Assembly (NCBI RefSeq): GCF_029428675.1 | Contig: NZ_JAJNEL010000001.1 | Span: 5,146,001 to 5,210,000 of the forward strand | From: Streptomyces sp. JH14 | GTDB taxonomy: Bacteria > Actinomycetota > Actinomycetes > Streptomycetales > Streptomycetaceae | Length of the DNA: 64,000 bases | Direction: 5' to 3' | Part shown: piece after piece, positions 55,295 through 63,624 of the stretch | Numbering within the stretch: position 1 is the stretch's first letter | Layout: the number at the start of each line of letters is the position of its first letter | Translations under genes and position numbers: made by a program | The notes under the pieces: model-generated | The model's database searches: none | What the model was told of the DNA's origin: nothing | What the model saw: only the letters and a program-made list of their open reading frames with translations

Positions 55295-56232
55295 CGGACG
55301 GCCTCCTGCTGCTCGGTGAGGGAGAGGAACGCGGCTTCGAGCGGCGACACCACGGGGGCGAGCTCGCGCACCGCGATACCCCCCTGCACGAGCCGCACCA
55401 CCAGTTCGTCGAGGGCGGGCACCAGCGCACGCACGACGAGCACCTCGGCGCCGTGCCATGCCCCGGCGTCGTCGACGACGCCGATCCCGGCCGTGTCGGC
55501 AGCCAGCGCGCGGGCCGCCTGCGGGTCGGAGGTGAGCAGCCGGTAGTCGAGTTCACTGTTCTCGGCGGCCAGCTTGCTCAGCGGACCGGAGAAGACGATC
55601 CGTCCGGTGGCGAGGATGGTGACCTCGGAACACAGGGCCTCGAGGTCGTCCATGCGATGGCTCGAGAGCACGACGCCGGTTCCGTCCGCCGCGAGCCGGG
55701 TGAGGACACCGTGGACGTGCTTTTTACCGGCCGGGTCGAGACCGTTGGAAGGTTCGTCGAGCACGAGCAGCCGGGGCCTGGTGAGCAGGGCGGCGGCGAG
55801 CCCGAGCCGCTGACGCATGCCGAGGGAGAAGCCGCGGGCCCGGTCGTCGGCGACATCGGTGAGCCCGACCTGGTCGAGCACGTCGTCGATCCCCGCTGCC
55901 CGCGCCTCGCGGCCGCGAAGAGCGGCCAGCGCGGCGAGGTTCTGCCTGGCGGTGAGCGAGGGGTAGAGACCGGGCCCGTCCACGAAGCCGGCCACGCCGT
56001 CGGGAGCGGCGAGCGAGCGCCCGACGGGCCTGCCCAGGATCTCGAGGCGACCGCGGTCGGCGACGGCGAGGCCCAGGAGGAGGCCGAGCAAGGTCGTCTT
56101 GCCGGCGCCGTTCGGTCCGACCAATCCGTGGATCTGCCCCTGTGCCAGGTCCAGATCGATGCCGTCGATTGCGACGACGTCGCCGAAACATTTGGTGATG
56201 CCGCGAGCCCGGATCGCGAAACGTGTGTCCAT
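55291..56232 (-). CDS. ABC transporter ATPase (DrrA/NatA-like exporter subunit)
   Basis: This 313-residue ATPase has Walker A GPNGAGKTT near residue 40, the signature as FSLGMRQRLG, Walker B LLVLDEPSNGLDP and H-loop SSHRMDD. The C-terminal ~80 residues form the extension typical of drug or lantibiotic exporter ATPases. GAAGGGG precedes the ATG. It is the first gene of a three-gene coupled operon with the permease and the YVTN-phosphoesterase. Confidence 0.92.
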   Translation of the reverse strand: MDTRFAIRARGITKCFGDVVAIDGIDLDLAQGQIHGLVGPNGAGKTTLLGLLLGLAVADRGRLEILGRPVGRSLAAPDGVAGFVDGPGLYPSLTARQNLAALAALRGREARAAGIDDVLDQVGLTDVADDRARGFSLGMRQRLGLAAALLTRPRLLVLDEPSNGLDPAGKKHVHGVLTRLAADGTGVVLSSHRMDDLEALCSEVTILATGRIVFSGPLSKLAAENSELDYRLLTSDPQAARALAADTAGIGVVDDAGAWHGAEVLVVRALVPALDELVVRLVQGGIAVRELAPVVSPLEAAFLSLTEQQEAVR

Positions 56233-56649
56233 GAGCCCCTTCTTTCGAAACCTTCAGGGACCTTAGGGACGGCACACGACGCAGGCGGGGGCGGCTGATT
56301 GAACGTTCATGGAACAGGAGGCGACGGGCATCCAATGCACCCCTGCCCCACAGCCGTTGGTATGCCGGCCGGCACCTCTCGATGGCCGGATCGCAGGGCG
56401 CACCGGGGTCGTCAGATGCCCGCGATCGCCCTGCGGGCCCATAACGAGCAGCGCCGAGTGCATATGTGATCACCCATCAGCCGAGCCTGCTCGCGAAGGT
56501 GCGAGGCCGACGTCCCGGCTGTTCGGAAGCCGTCAGCCCGTCGTGTCCCCCGTTCGCGGTTCCCGGCGCGCATCTGCTGTCCGACGCCTCGGTGGGGTGC
56601 TTGCCGTGATCTGCCTGATCTGCAAAGAGGGCTGCCGCGGCCGGGTGGA
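56233..56649. other. Gap without supported gene
   Basis: This stretch holds the promoter region of the ABC operon, with two copies of CCTTnAGGGAC near 56255-56275, and otherwise only ORFs lacking ribosome binding sites and normal codon use. No RNA gene or clear repeat was found. Confidence 0.4.
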
Positions 56650-56781
56650 CCTGGGAAGGCGCCCAGCGTCGCGCCCCCCAGCAGGTGGCTCTCGAACGCC
56701 GGACGCACGATCTCTGCGTGGGCGACGGTGACGGCGTGCTGCGACGTCCGGGTTGCGCGCAGAGGGGGATGGCTCGGTCAC
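56650..56781 (-). pseudogene. Broken duplicate of the 5' end of the methyltransferase gene
   Basis: The bases from the GTG at 56781 downward repeat the start of the gene at 49382: the GTGACCGAGCC opening, the TTGCGCGCAGA stretch, GCAGAGATCGTGCGTCC, and then RPAFES-LLG-LGAF. Deletions shift the frame after about 5 codons, and similarity ends after about 45 codons. The upstream flank (to about 56870) is similar too. Confidence 0.65.
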
Positions 56782-56963
56782 GCCGCAGACCCCACCGCTG
56801 TCCCACGCGAACCCGCCGTCCCGCCGCCGAGGGACGAAACGCCGAGCCCTCCCCTCCCCGGCGGGGGAGGGGAGGGCATGCGCGCTCGGTTCGGGGTCGG
56901 TCGCGGGAAGCGTCGCAGCTCACGCGGCGAAGCACAGGGCCAAGGCGGAGCGCCGGGAGCGGA

Positions 56964-57722
56964 TCAGGTGGATGCGGGCGCTTCTGGCCGTCGACGGGCC
57001 TCGCGGCGCGGCCGGGTGGCGGCCTGCTGGTCGCTGAAGAGCTCCGGATGCCGGGCCCGGATCGTCTCCACATCCGTGAAGACGAGGCGCAGATGGGTGC
57101 GCAGCGCGTCATCCGCCCCGTCCCGATCGCGCTGCTCGAGAAGATCCACCACTGCGGTGTGCTGGCTTATCAGCAGGGACAGTTGCTGGGTGAGCGGCAG
57201 CGACAGGCGCCGTGCCCGGTCGAGCTGGGCCTTGGCCTGACTCACCACCGGCCAGGCCTCCGCGTGTCCGCCGACGGCCATCAGCCGGGCGTGGAACTCC
57301 TCGTCCAGCCGGAAGAAGTCCGCTGCGTCGTCCCGCTGTTCGGCGTCGTTCTGTGCAGCCAGCAGTGCCCTCAGCTCCGACACGTCGTGCTCCGTCACCT
57401 TGTCCACGGCGTTGCCCAGCGACGCGCACTCCAGCGCCTCACGGATGAACTGAGCGGAGGCGATGTCGCGCTCACGGATACGGGAGACGAAGGTACCCAT
57501 CTGCGGATAGACGTCGACGAGTCCTTCCTCGCCGAGCAGGATCAGGCTCTCCCGCACCGGGGTCCGGCTGACGCCCAGTTCTGCTGCGAGGTCGTTCTCC
57601 GACAGAGCGGCGCCGGGTGCCAGATCGAGGCTGATGATCCGCGAGCGCAGCAGTTCGTGCACCAGTTGCCTGGTGTTGCGACCGCGGGCCCGCGCGGCGT
57701 GGAGTCCCTCGGTGGTGGCCAT
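56964..57722 (-). CDS. GntR/FadR family (FCD) regulator of hexuronate genes
   Basis: This 252-residue protein has an N-terminal winged HTH (ALSENDLAAELGVSRTPVRESLILLGEEGLV) and an FCD ligand domain whose metal-binding residues are visible (FRLDEEFHARLM, then SQHTAVVDLL and RTHLRLV). FCD regulators often sense carboxylated sugars. It is divergent from the transporter that starts the mannonate operon, 104 bp apart, and is its likely repressor. TTGT ... ACAA at 57761-57778 may be its operator. Confidence 0.9.
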   Translation of the reverse strand: MATTEGLHAARARGRNTRQLVHELLRSRIISLDLAPGAALSENDLAAELGVSRTPVRESLILLGEEGLVDVYPQMGTFVSRIRERDIASAQFIREALECASLGNAVDKVTEHDVSELRALLAAQNDAEQRDDAADFFRLDEEFHARLMAVGGHAEAWPVVSQAKAQLDRARRLSLPLTQQLSLLISQHTAVVDLLEQRDRDGADDALRTHLRLVFTDVETIRARHPELFSDQQAATRPRREARRRPEAPAST

Positions 57723-57738
57723 CGGGCCCCTCCTTCTC

Positions 57739-57778
57739 TTGACACCCTCGACTGACGTACTTGTATGGTAGCCGACAA
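57739..57778 (+). promoter_or_regulatory. Promoter and possible GntR site of the hexuronate operon
   Basis: TTGACA (57739-57744) is a perfect -35 box. TGTATG (17-bp spacing) or TATGGT (19-bp spacing) can serve as -10. The flanking TTGT (57761-57764) and ACAA (57775-57778) form an inverted repeat over the -10, a fitting repressor position. Confidence 0.5.
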
Positions 57779-57826
57779 TTCAGCTCCGGTTGAAGCTCAC
57801 TCTGAGGCCCTGCAAGGAGGCAGCCC

Positions 57827-59215
57827 ATGAGCGGCCGTTCCACGCCAACGGTAGCGACACCCCCGAAAGAGCTCCGGCGAACCGTCGGAGCCTCCGTCGT
57901 CGGCACCGTTGCCGAGTACTACGACTTCTTCATCTACGGCACGGCTTCCGCGCTGGCGTTCAACAAGGTCTTCTTCCCGGAGGTCGATCCGGCGGTCGGC
58001 ACGCTCGCCGCCTTTTCCACGTACGCCGTCGGGTTCTTCGCCCGCCCGCTGGGCGGCCTGGTGTGGGGGCACATAGGCGACCGGATCGGGCGCAAGAAGG
58101 CCCTGGTCTTCACCCTGATCCTGACCGGCCTGGGCACGTTCGCCGTCGGTCTGCTGCCGACGTACGACCAGATCGGCATCTGGGCAGCGGTGGTTCTGGT
58201 GCTGGTACGCCTGATCCAGGGCTTCGGCGTCGGGGGTGAACAGGGGGGCGCCGTCCTGCTCACCGCGGAAGCCGCCCCGCCGGCCCAACGAGGCTTCTAC
58301 GCCAGCTTCGTCCAGCTCGGCTCGCCCGGCGCGTACCTCATCCCGACGGCGCTGTTCGCCCTGCTCACCACGCACATGTCCGAAGCGGCCTTCCTGTCGT
58401 GGGGCTGGCGGATCCCCTTCCTGCTCAGCGCCGTTGTCGTCATCATCGGCCTGGTCATCCGGCTCAGGGTGCACGAGTCCAAGACCTTCGAGGCTGCGCG
58501 GCAGACGCATCAGGCCCAGACGGCCCCGCTCAAACTGCTGATGCGGGAGCACCGCCGCGAAGTGGTCGGCGGCCTGTTCACCAAGTTCGTCGAAGCCGTG
58601 GTGTTCCCCTTCTACACAGTCTTCCTCGTCGCGTACGCCAAGGATCAAGGGATCGACTCCTCGATCGTGCTCAACTCGGTCCTGATCGCCGTGGGCGCCG
58701 AGCTCATCGCGATCCCGCTGCTGGGCCGGCTCACCGACCGAGTGGGCAGGCGCCCGGTCTACCTGGTCGCGGCCGTGCTGAACCTGGTGCTGGTCGTCCC
58801 CGCCTTCAAGGCGGTCCAGACCGGCAACATGGCCGTGATCGTGGCACTGCTGATCGCCGGCCTGGCTCTCGGACACGCGGGCACCTACGCCCCTCAGGCG
58901 TCGTACTTCCCCGAGTTGTTCCCCGCCGCGGCCCGCTACAGCGGCGTCTCGATCGTCTGGCAGTTCGGCTCGATGCTGGCCAGCGGACCCTTCACCGTGG
59001 TCGCCGCCGCGCTGCTGCTGGCCGGTGACGGTTCGTACACCTGGGTCGCGGTCTACGTAGCCGCCCTCATCACGATGAGCATCGTGGCGCTGTGCTTCAT
59101 GCCGGAGACCGCACCCGGCCGTCGAGGCGGCCAGGAGTACGCGCACTGGCCGCAGGACGGCGCCGACGCCTCATCACCGAGCGAACGCGAGACCGTCGGC
59201 GCCGCGCGCGACTGA
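57827..59215 (+). CDS. MHS-family MFS transporter, probable hexuronate/aldonate uptake
   Basis: This is a 462-residue, 12-helix MFS protein of the metabolite:H+ symporter group. The N-terminal GTVAEYYDFFIYGTA and the loop GHIGDRIGRKKAL are characteristic. AAGGAG precedes the ATG. It is the first gene of an operon with mannonate dehydratase and a fructuronate reductase-type enzyme, so its substrate is probably mannonate, glucuronate or a related acid (inference). Confidence 0.87.
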   Translation: MSGRSTPTVATPPKELRRTVGASVVGTVAEYYDFFIYGTASALAFNKVFFPEVDPAVGTLAAFSTYAVGFFARPLGGLVWGHIGDRIGRKKALVFTLILTGLGTFAVGLLPTYDQIGIWAAVVLVLVRLIQGFGVGGEQGGAVLLTAEAAPPAQRGFYASFVQLGSPGAYLIPTALFALLTTHMSEAAFLSWGWRIPFLLSAVVVIIGLVIRLRVHESKTFEAARQTHQAQTAPLKLLMREHRREVVGGLFTKFVEAVVFPFYTVFLVAYAKDQGIDSSIVLNSVLIAVGAELIAIPLLGRLTDRVGRRPVYLVAAVLNLVLVVPAFKAVQTGNMAVIVALLIAGLALGHAGTYAPQASYFPELFPAAARYSGVSIVWQFGSMLASGPFTVVAAALLLAGDGSYTWVAVYVAALITMSIVALCFMPETAPGRRGGQEYAHWPQDGADASSPSERETVGAARD

Positions 59216-59233
59216 CCACCCGACCAGATCTGC

Positions 59234-59260
59234 GCCGCCGGCTCCTCCGGAGCCGGCGGC
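59234..59260 (+). promoter_or_regulatory. Intercistronic 12-bp hairpin
   Basis: GCCGCCGGCTCC (59234-59245) pairs exactly with 59249-59260 over a 3-nt loop, between the transporter and manD genes. Without a T tail it may stabilise or partly terminate the transcript. Confidence 0.45.
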
Positions 59261-59284
59261 GAGCGCGCCACAACAGGAGCAGCC

Positions 59285-60493
59285 ATGCCCACCATCACCG
59301 AAGCGAAGGTCATCGTCACCTCGCCGGGCCGTAACTTCGTCACCTTGAAGATCACCACCTCGGACGGGGTGACCGGCCTCGGCGACGCCACCCTCAACGG
59401 CCGCGAACTCGCCGTCGCCTCGTATCTGCAGGACCACCTCGTCCCGCTGCTGATCGGCCGCGACCCGGCCCGCATCGAGGACATGTGGCAGTACCTCTAC
59501 AAGGGCGCCTACTGGCGCCGCGGCCCGGTGACCATGACCGCGATCGCCGCCGTGGACATCGCCCTGTGGGACATCAAGGGCAAGGTCGCCGGCATGCCGG
59601 TGTACGACCTGCTCGGCGGCCGGGCGCGTGAGGGAGCCATGGTCTACGGCCACGCGAGCGGGGGCAGCGTCGCCGAACTGCTCGACGACGTCGCCCGCTT
59701 CCGCGACCTCGGCTACCGGGCCATCCGGGCTCAGGCCGCCGTTCCGGGCTCGCCCGGGAGCTACGGCGTGCGACACGGTGCGATCTACGAACCCGCGGCC
59801 GCCTCACTGCCCGAGGAGCAGGTGTGGTCGACCGAGGCCTACCTCGACTTCGCGCCGGGCTGTCTCGCCGCGGTGCGCGAGAAGTTCGGCTTCGATTTCC
59901 ATCTGCTGCACGACGTGCACCACCGGCTGACGCCCACCGAGGCGGGCCGGCTCGGCCGCAGTCTGGAGGACGTGCGTCTTTTCTGGATGGAGGACCCGAC
60001 CCCCGCCGAACTGCAGGAGTCCTTCCGGCAGATCCGCCGCGCCACCACCACGCCGATCGCGGTCGGCGAGGTCTTCAACTCCATCTGGGACTGTCAGCAG
60101 CTCATCACCGAGCGCCTGATCGACTACATCCGCGCCTCGGTGGTGCACGCCGGAGGCATCACCCATCTGCGCCGCATCTTCAACCTGGCCGAGCTGTACC
60201 AGGTGCGCACCGGTTCGCACGGCGCCACGGACCTCTCGCCGGTGAGCCTCTCCGCGGCCGTCCATCTCGATGTGACCGTGCCGAACTTCGGCGTCCAGGA
60301 GTACATGGAGCACTCCCCGCTGACACATGAGGTCTTCCACACCTCGTACGAGCTCCGCGCAGGCGCCCTCCACCCTTCGTCAGCCCCGGGATTGGGCGTC
60401 GAGTTGGACGAGGAGGCAGCTGCACGCTTTCCGTACGACCCCAAGTACCTGCCGGTGGCCCGTCGGGCCGACGGGTCGGTGCATGACTGGTGA
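59285..60493 (+). CDS. manD: D-mannonate dehydratase, enolase superfamily
   Basis: This 402-residue enolase-superfamily enzyme converts D-mannonate to 2-keto-3-deoxygluconate. The ManD pattern is clear: GDATLNGRE near the N-terminus, the RAQ (residues ~147-149) and YG of the active site, metal ligands in LLHDVHHRL, MEDPTP and AVGEVFNS, and HGATDLSPV. ACAGGAGC lies before the ATG. The stop overlaps the next gene as GTGA. Some ManD proteins have low activity or use gluconate, so the exact substrate is not proven. Confidence 0.92.
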   Translation: MPTITEAKVIVTSPGRNFVTLKITTSDGVTGLGDATLNGRELAVASYLQDHLVPLLIGRDPARIEDMWQYLYKGAYWRRGPVTMTAIAAVDIALWDIKGKVAGMPVYDLLGGRAREGAMVYGHASGGSVAELLDDVARFRDLGYRAIRAQAAVPGSPGSYGVRHGAIYEPAAASLPEEQVWSTEAYLDFAPGCLAAVREKFGFDFHLLHDVHHRLTPTEAGRLGRSLEDVRLFWMEDPTPAELQESFRQIRRATTTPIAVGEVFNSIWDCQQLITERLIDYIRASVVHAGGITHLRRIFNLAELYQVRTGSHGATDLSPVSLSAAVHLDVTVPNFGVQEYMEHSPLTHEVFHTSYELRAGALHPSSAPGLGVELDEEAAARFPYDPKYLPVARRADGSVHDW

Positions 60494-61926
60494 GCACGCC
60501 CGCACGACTCTCCCGTGCCGCACTCGGCACTCTCCCGCCCGAGTGCCGTCCACAGATCGACCCGGCCGCCCTGCGCCCGCGGATCGTCCACCTTGGCATC
60601 GGCGCCTTCCACCGGGCCCACCAGGCCGCCCTCACCGAGACCGCCGAGGCCCAGCACGGCGGCGGCTGGGGCATTGCCGGGATCTCGCAGCGCAGCCGCA
60701 GTGTGGTGGACACGCTGCGGCCGCAGGACGGGCTCTACTCACTGACACTGCGCGAACCCGCCGGCCCGCGGACCCGCGTGGTCGGCTCGGTGACCGAGGT
60801 GCTCCATGCCGCCGATGCGGAGCGACTCACCGGGCTGATCGCCTCGCCGGATGTCACCGTGATCACCACCACGGTGACCGAGAAGGGCTACCGGCGTGAC
60901 CCTGTGAGCGGCGGCCTGGCATGGGACGACCCGGGTGTACGCAGCGACCTGGCAGGGGCACCGGCCCCGGTGACCGTGATCGGGCAGCTGGCCGCCGGTC
61001 TGCGTGCGCGTCGGCACACCGGCGCCCCCCTCTCGGTCGCGCCCTGCGACAACATGGCGGACAACGGCTCGGTCGTGCGTCGACTGGTTCAGGAGTTCGT
61101 CGCGGCGGCCCCGTGGCACGACCGCGATCGCCTCCTGGAGTGGATCGACTCCTCCGTCGGCTTCCCGTCGACCGTCGTCGACCGGATCGTGCCCGCGACC
61201 GGCGAGGCCGACCGGCGGACCGCCGCAGCGGCCCTCGGCCTGCGCGACGAGGGTGCCGTGGTGGCCGAGCCGTTCACCCAGTGGGTGCTGCAGGACTCCT
61301 TCGCCGCAGACCGGCCCCGGTGGGAGAGCGCCGGTGCCCAGCTGGTCGCCGATGTCGCCCCGTACCAGATGATGAAGCTCCGGCTGCTCAACGGATCGCA
61401 TTCGCTCCTCGCCTGTCTGGGCCTGGCCGCGGGGTGCCGCACCGTGGCCGACGCGATGGACACCCCCTGGGGCGAGCCGGCCGTGCGCGCCTACGCGGCA
61501 GAGGTGGCGCAGAGTCTGGCCTCCGCAAGCGACCTCGACATCCCCGCATACGTCGACAGTCTGCTGAGCCGCTTCGCCAACCACGCCATGGACCACCGGC
61601 TGGCCCAGATCGCGACGGACAGCTCGCTCAAGATCCCGGAGCGCTGGCTGGCAGCGCTGCGGGATCTGAGGTCCGCCGGTCTGCAGACCCCGGTGCTCAC
61701 CACGGCTCTCGCTACGTGGGCCCGGCACACCCGCGACGGGCAGCTCGACGACCCGGCGGCGGACCGGTTGCGTCGGGCGTGGCAGTCACCTCAGGACGGC
61801 GCGATCCGCGAACTGCTCCGTACGCTCGGCGCGCCGGACCTTGCCGAGGACAGCGCGTTCGTGGCGGAGGTCGACGGCCGGGTCGGCGCACTGGACCGGG
61901 GGAGCCGCGCGTGGTTCACCGGATGA
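60490..61926 (+). CDS. uxuB: Mannitol dehydrogenase family protein, probable fructuronate reductase
   Basis: This is a 478-residue NAD-dependent long-chain polyol/uronate dehydrogenase. The NAD motif lies in VHLGIGAFHRAHQA, the family signature in CDNMADNGSVVRRLV and the catalytic lysine in KLRLLNGSHS. Next to manD it most likely reduces D-fructuronate to D-mannonate, though mannitol or arabinitol dehydrogenases share the fold. The GTG at 60490 overlaps the manD stop. No kdgK, kdgA or uronate isomerase gene follows, so the pathway must be finished elsewhere. Confidence 0.87.
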   Translation: MSTPARLSRAALGTLPPECRPQIDPAALRPRIVHLGIGAFHRAHQAALTETAEAQHGGGWGIAGISQRSRSVVDTLRPQDGLYSLTLREPAGPRTRVVGSVTEVLHAADAERLTGLIASPDVTVITTTVTEKGYRRDPVSGGLAWDDPGVRSDLAGAPAPVTVIGQLAAGLRARRHTGAPLSVAPCDNMADNGSVVRRLVQEFVAAAPWHDRDRLLEWIDSSVGFPSTVVDRIVPATGEADRRTAAAALGLRDEGAVVAEPFTQWVLQDSFAADRPRWESAGAQLVADVAPYQMMKLRLLNGSHSLLACLGLAAGCRTVADAMDTPWGEPAVRAYAAEVAQSLASASDLDIPAYVDSLLSRFANHAMDHRLAQIATDSSLKIPERWLAALRDLRSAGLQTPVLTTALATWARHTRDGQLDDPAADRLRRAWQSPQDGAIRELLRTLGAPDLAEDSAFVAEVDGRVGALDRGSRAWFTG

Positions 61927-62171
61927 GGGGCCGGCTCCGCGGGCCGGGCAACCGGCGAGGGCCGCGGGGGCCGGGCGGGGGCGTGCCCGTGCAGCGAGGC
62001 CGTGGCGTGCGGGGAGGCTGAGCTGCATGCCGAACGTGTCGTCATCACCGTCGATGCGCGGAACGAGGTGCAGCAGGGACGGCCGTGGCGAGCCGCCAAC
62101 GCCGAGCGCCCGCCTTCCTCCCCGGTGGGGGAGTGGAAGACGGGCGCGCTCGGGCCGGGATTTTCCGTGGG

Positions 62172-62792
62172 TCAGGCCTGCGGGGCGGCGGACTTGATCG
62201 CGGAGATGTCGAAGTTCAGCTTGACCTTGTCGCTGACCATCACGCCGCCGGTCTCCAGCGCCGCGTTCCAGGTCAGGCCCCAGTCGGAGCGGAGGATGTT
62301 CGCGCTGCCCTCGAAGCCGATGCGCTCGTTGCCGTAGGGGTCGGTGGCGGTGCCGTTGAACTCCAGGTCGATGGCGAGCGGACGCGTCACGTCCTTGATG
62401 GTCAGGTCGCCGGTGACGCGGTACGTGTCGCCGCCGAGCTGCTCGGCATGGGTGGAGCGGAACGTCATCTTCGGGAACTTCTCGGTGTCGAAGAAATCGG
62501 CGCTGCGCAGGTGGTTGTCGCGGTCGGCGATACCGGTGTCGATGCTCTCGATCGTGACGTCGATGGAGGCGGTCGAGTTCTTGGGGTTCGAGCCGTCCAG
62601 GTTCAGGGTGCCCTCGTGTGCGCCGAAGGAGCCGCGGACGTTGGTGACCATGGCGTGACGCACGGTGAAGCCGATGCTGCTGTGCGACGGGTCGATCGTG
62701 TACTCGCCGGTCAGGGCAGCGAGGGCGGGGTCCACCGTGGTGGTGGCGGTGGTGGCGGTTGCGTCGGCGGACTTGCGGTTGAACAGAGCCAT
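62172..62792 (-). CDS. YceI family protein
   Basis: This 206-residue protein has a YceI lipocalin-like barrel (YTIDPSHSSIGFTVRHAMVTNVRGSF ... FNGTATDPYGNERIGFEGSANI), which binds polyisoprenoids in known members. There is no signal peptide; a short polar N-terminal tail precedes the barrel, so it is probably cytoplasmic. GAGGAGCC precedes the ATG. A promoter with two copies of a 16-bp element lies upstream, suggesting control by a MarR-type repressor located elsewhere (inference). Confidence 0.9.
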   Translation of the reverse strand: MALFNRKSADATATTATTTVDPALAALTGEYTIDPSHSSIGFTVRHAMVTNVRGSFGAHEGTLNLDGSNPKNSTASIDVTIESIDTGIADRDNHLRSADFFDTEKFPKMTFRSTHAEQLGGDTYRVTGDLTIKDVTRPLAIDLEFNGTATDPYGNERIGFEGSANILRSDWGLTWNAALETGGVMVSDKVKLNFDISAIKSAAPQA

Positions 62793-62833
62793 GGCTCCTC
62801 CTCGGGGGACGTGATCGAGCGGGGTCGAAGGTG

Positions 62834-62886
62834 TTGTTCAACCTTCAACGACATTCACCGTAGCCCCATCTTGTTCAAAGTTCAAC
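62834..62886 (-). promoter_or_regulatory. YceI promoter with two identical operator elements
   Basis: TTGTTCAANNTTCAAC occurs at 62834-62849 and 62871-62886. On the minus strand the second copy carries TTGAAC (62885-62880), 17 bp before TACGGT (62862-62857), a good -35/-10 pair. The other copy lies just downstream of the start point. Both would be blocked by one repressor. Confidence 0.6.
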
Positions 62887-63026
62887 ATCTCGCGCAGATC
62901 TTTTTCGTGGTCCGTCCGGCGGGTCGTGGCGCCCGCCGCGCCGGTGCGCGATGCCCTCTGGCGGACGCGCGTAGAACTCGGGCACTATCTCCCTGCCCTT
63001 GTTGTCATGAGCAGGAGGAGTCCCCC

Positions 63027-63551
63027 ATGGTGTCCCGAATGACACTGCGCCCCGTCCTGACCGCCCTCGCCCTCGTCCTCGGTGCGCTGTTCGTCCCCGG
63101 CGTCGGCGCCTTCGGTGCCGGCGCCACCCAGGCGCACGCCGTCACCAAGCTCACGCACGCGCAGGCGACGTCCAGGTTCAGCTCGTCCGGCATCACCTGG
63201 TCGTCGTCCGGCGGCTGCTCGAACCGGAACGTCGCCACCTGCACGTCCTTCGACCAGCTCAACCTCCCCACCGCCCAGGGCGCCCAGACCCTGAAGAGCG
63301 CCACCGGCTGCGCGCTCAACATCACCGGCGGCACCGAGACCGGGCACGCCAGCGGTACGTACTCCCACTGGAACGGCTACAAGCTCGACTACAGCAAGTC
63401 CACCTGTCTCACCAACTACATCCACAGCGCCTTCAGCTACATAGGACTCCGCGGTGACGGCGCACCCCAGTACAAGTCCGGCTCCGGGAACATCTACGCG
63501 GACGAGGGCAACCACTGGGACGTCCTCTACTACAACTGCGGCGGCTGCTGA
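63027..63551 (+). CDS. Secreted protein with M15-like zinc-peptidase motif
   Basis: This 174-residue exported protein has a signal peptide (residues 5-38, LTALALVLGALFVPG ... AHA) and six Cys in the mature part. The pattern SHWNGYKLD (HX6D) followed by DEGNHWDV (EXXH) matches the zinc-binding motif of M15 D-Ala-D-Ala or endolysin-type peptidases, and TGHASGTYSH resembles their SxHxxG region. AGGAGG lies before ATG 63027. It is probably a small peptidoglycan-active or secreted peptidase; activity is inferred from the motif only. Confidence 0.65.
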   Translation: MVSRMTLRPVLTALALVLGALFVPGVGAFGAGATQAHAVTKLTHAQATSRFSSSGITWSSSGGCSNRNVATCTSFDQLNLPTAQGAQTLKSATGCALNITGGTETGHASGTYSHWNGYKLDYSKSTCLTNYIHSAFSYIGLRGDGAPQYKSGSGNIYADEGNHWDVLYYNCGGC

Positions 63552-63568
63552 CGACCCCGCTGACAGGG

Positions 63569-63602
63569 GTGCCCCTGCCCGGCGGAGTCCGGGCGGGGGC
63601 AC
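63569..63602. terminator. Hairpin between the secreted protein and GH64 genes
   Basis: A 14-bp stem with one G-T pair (63569-63582 with 63589-63602) and a 6-nt loop lies between two convergent genes. Confidence 0.7.
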
Positions 63603-63624
63603 CTCGCGGATCATCCGCCGTGGC

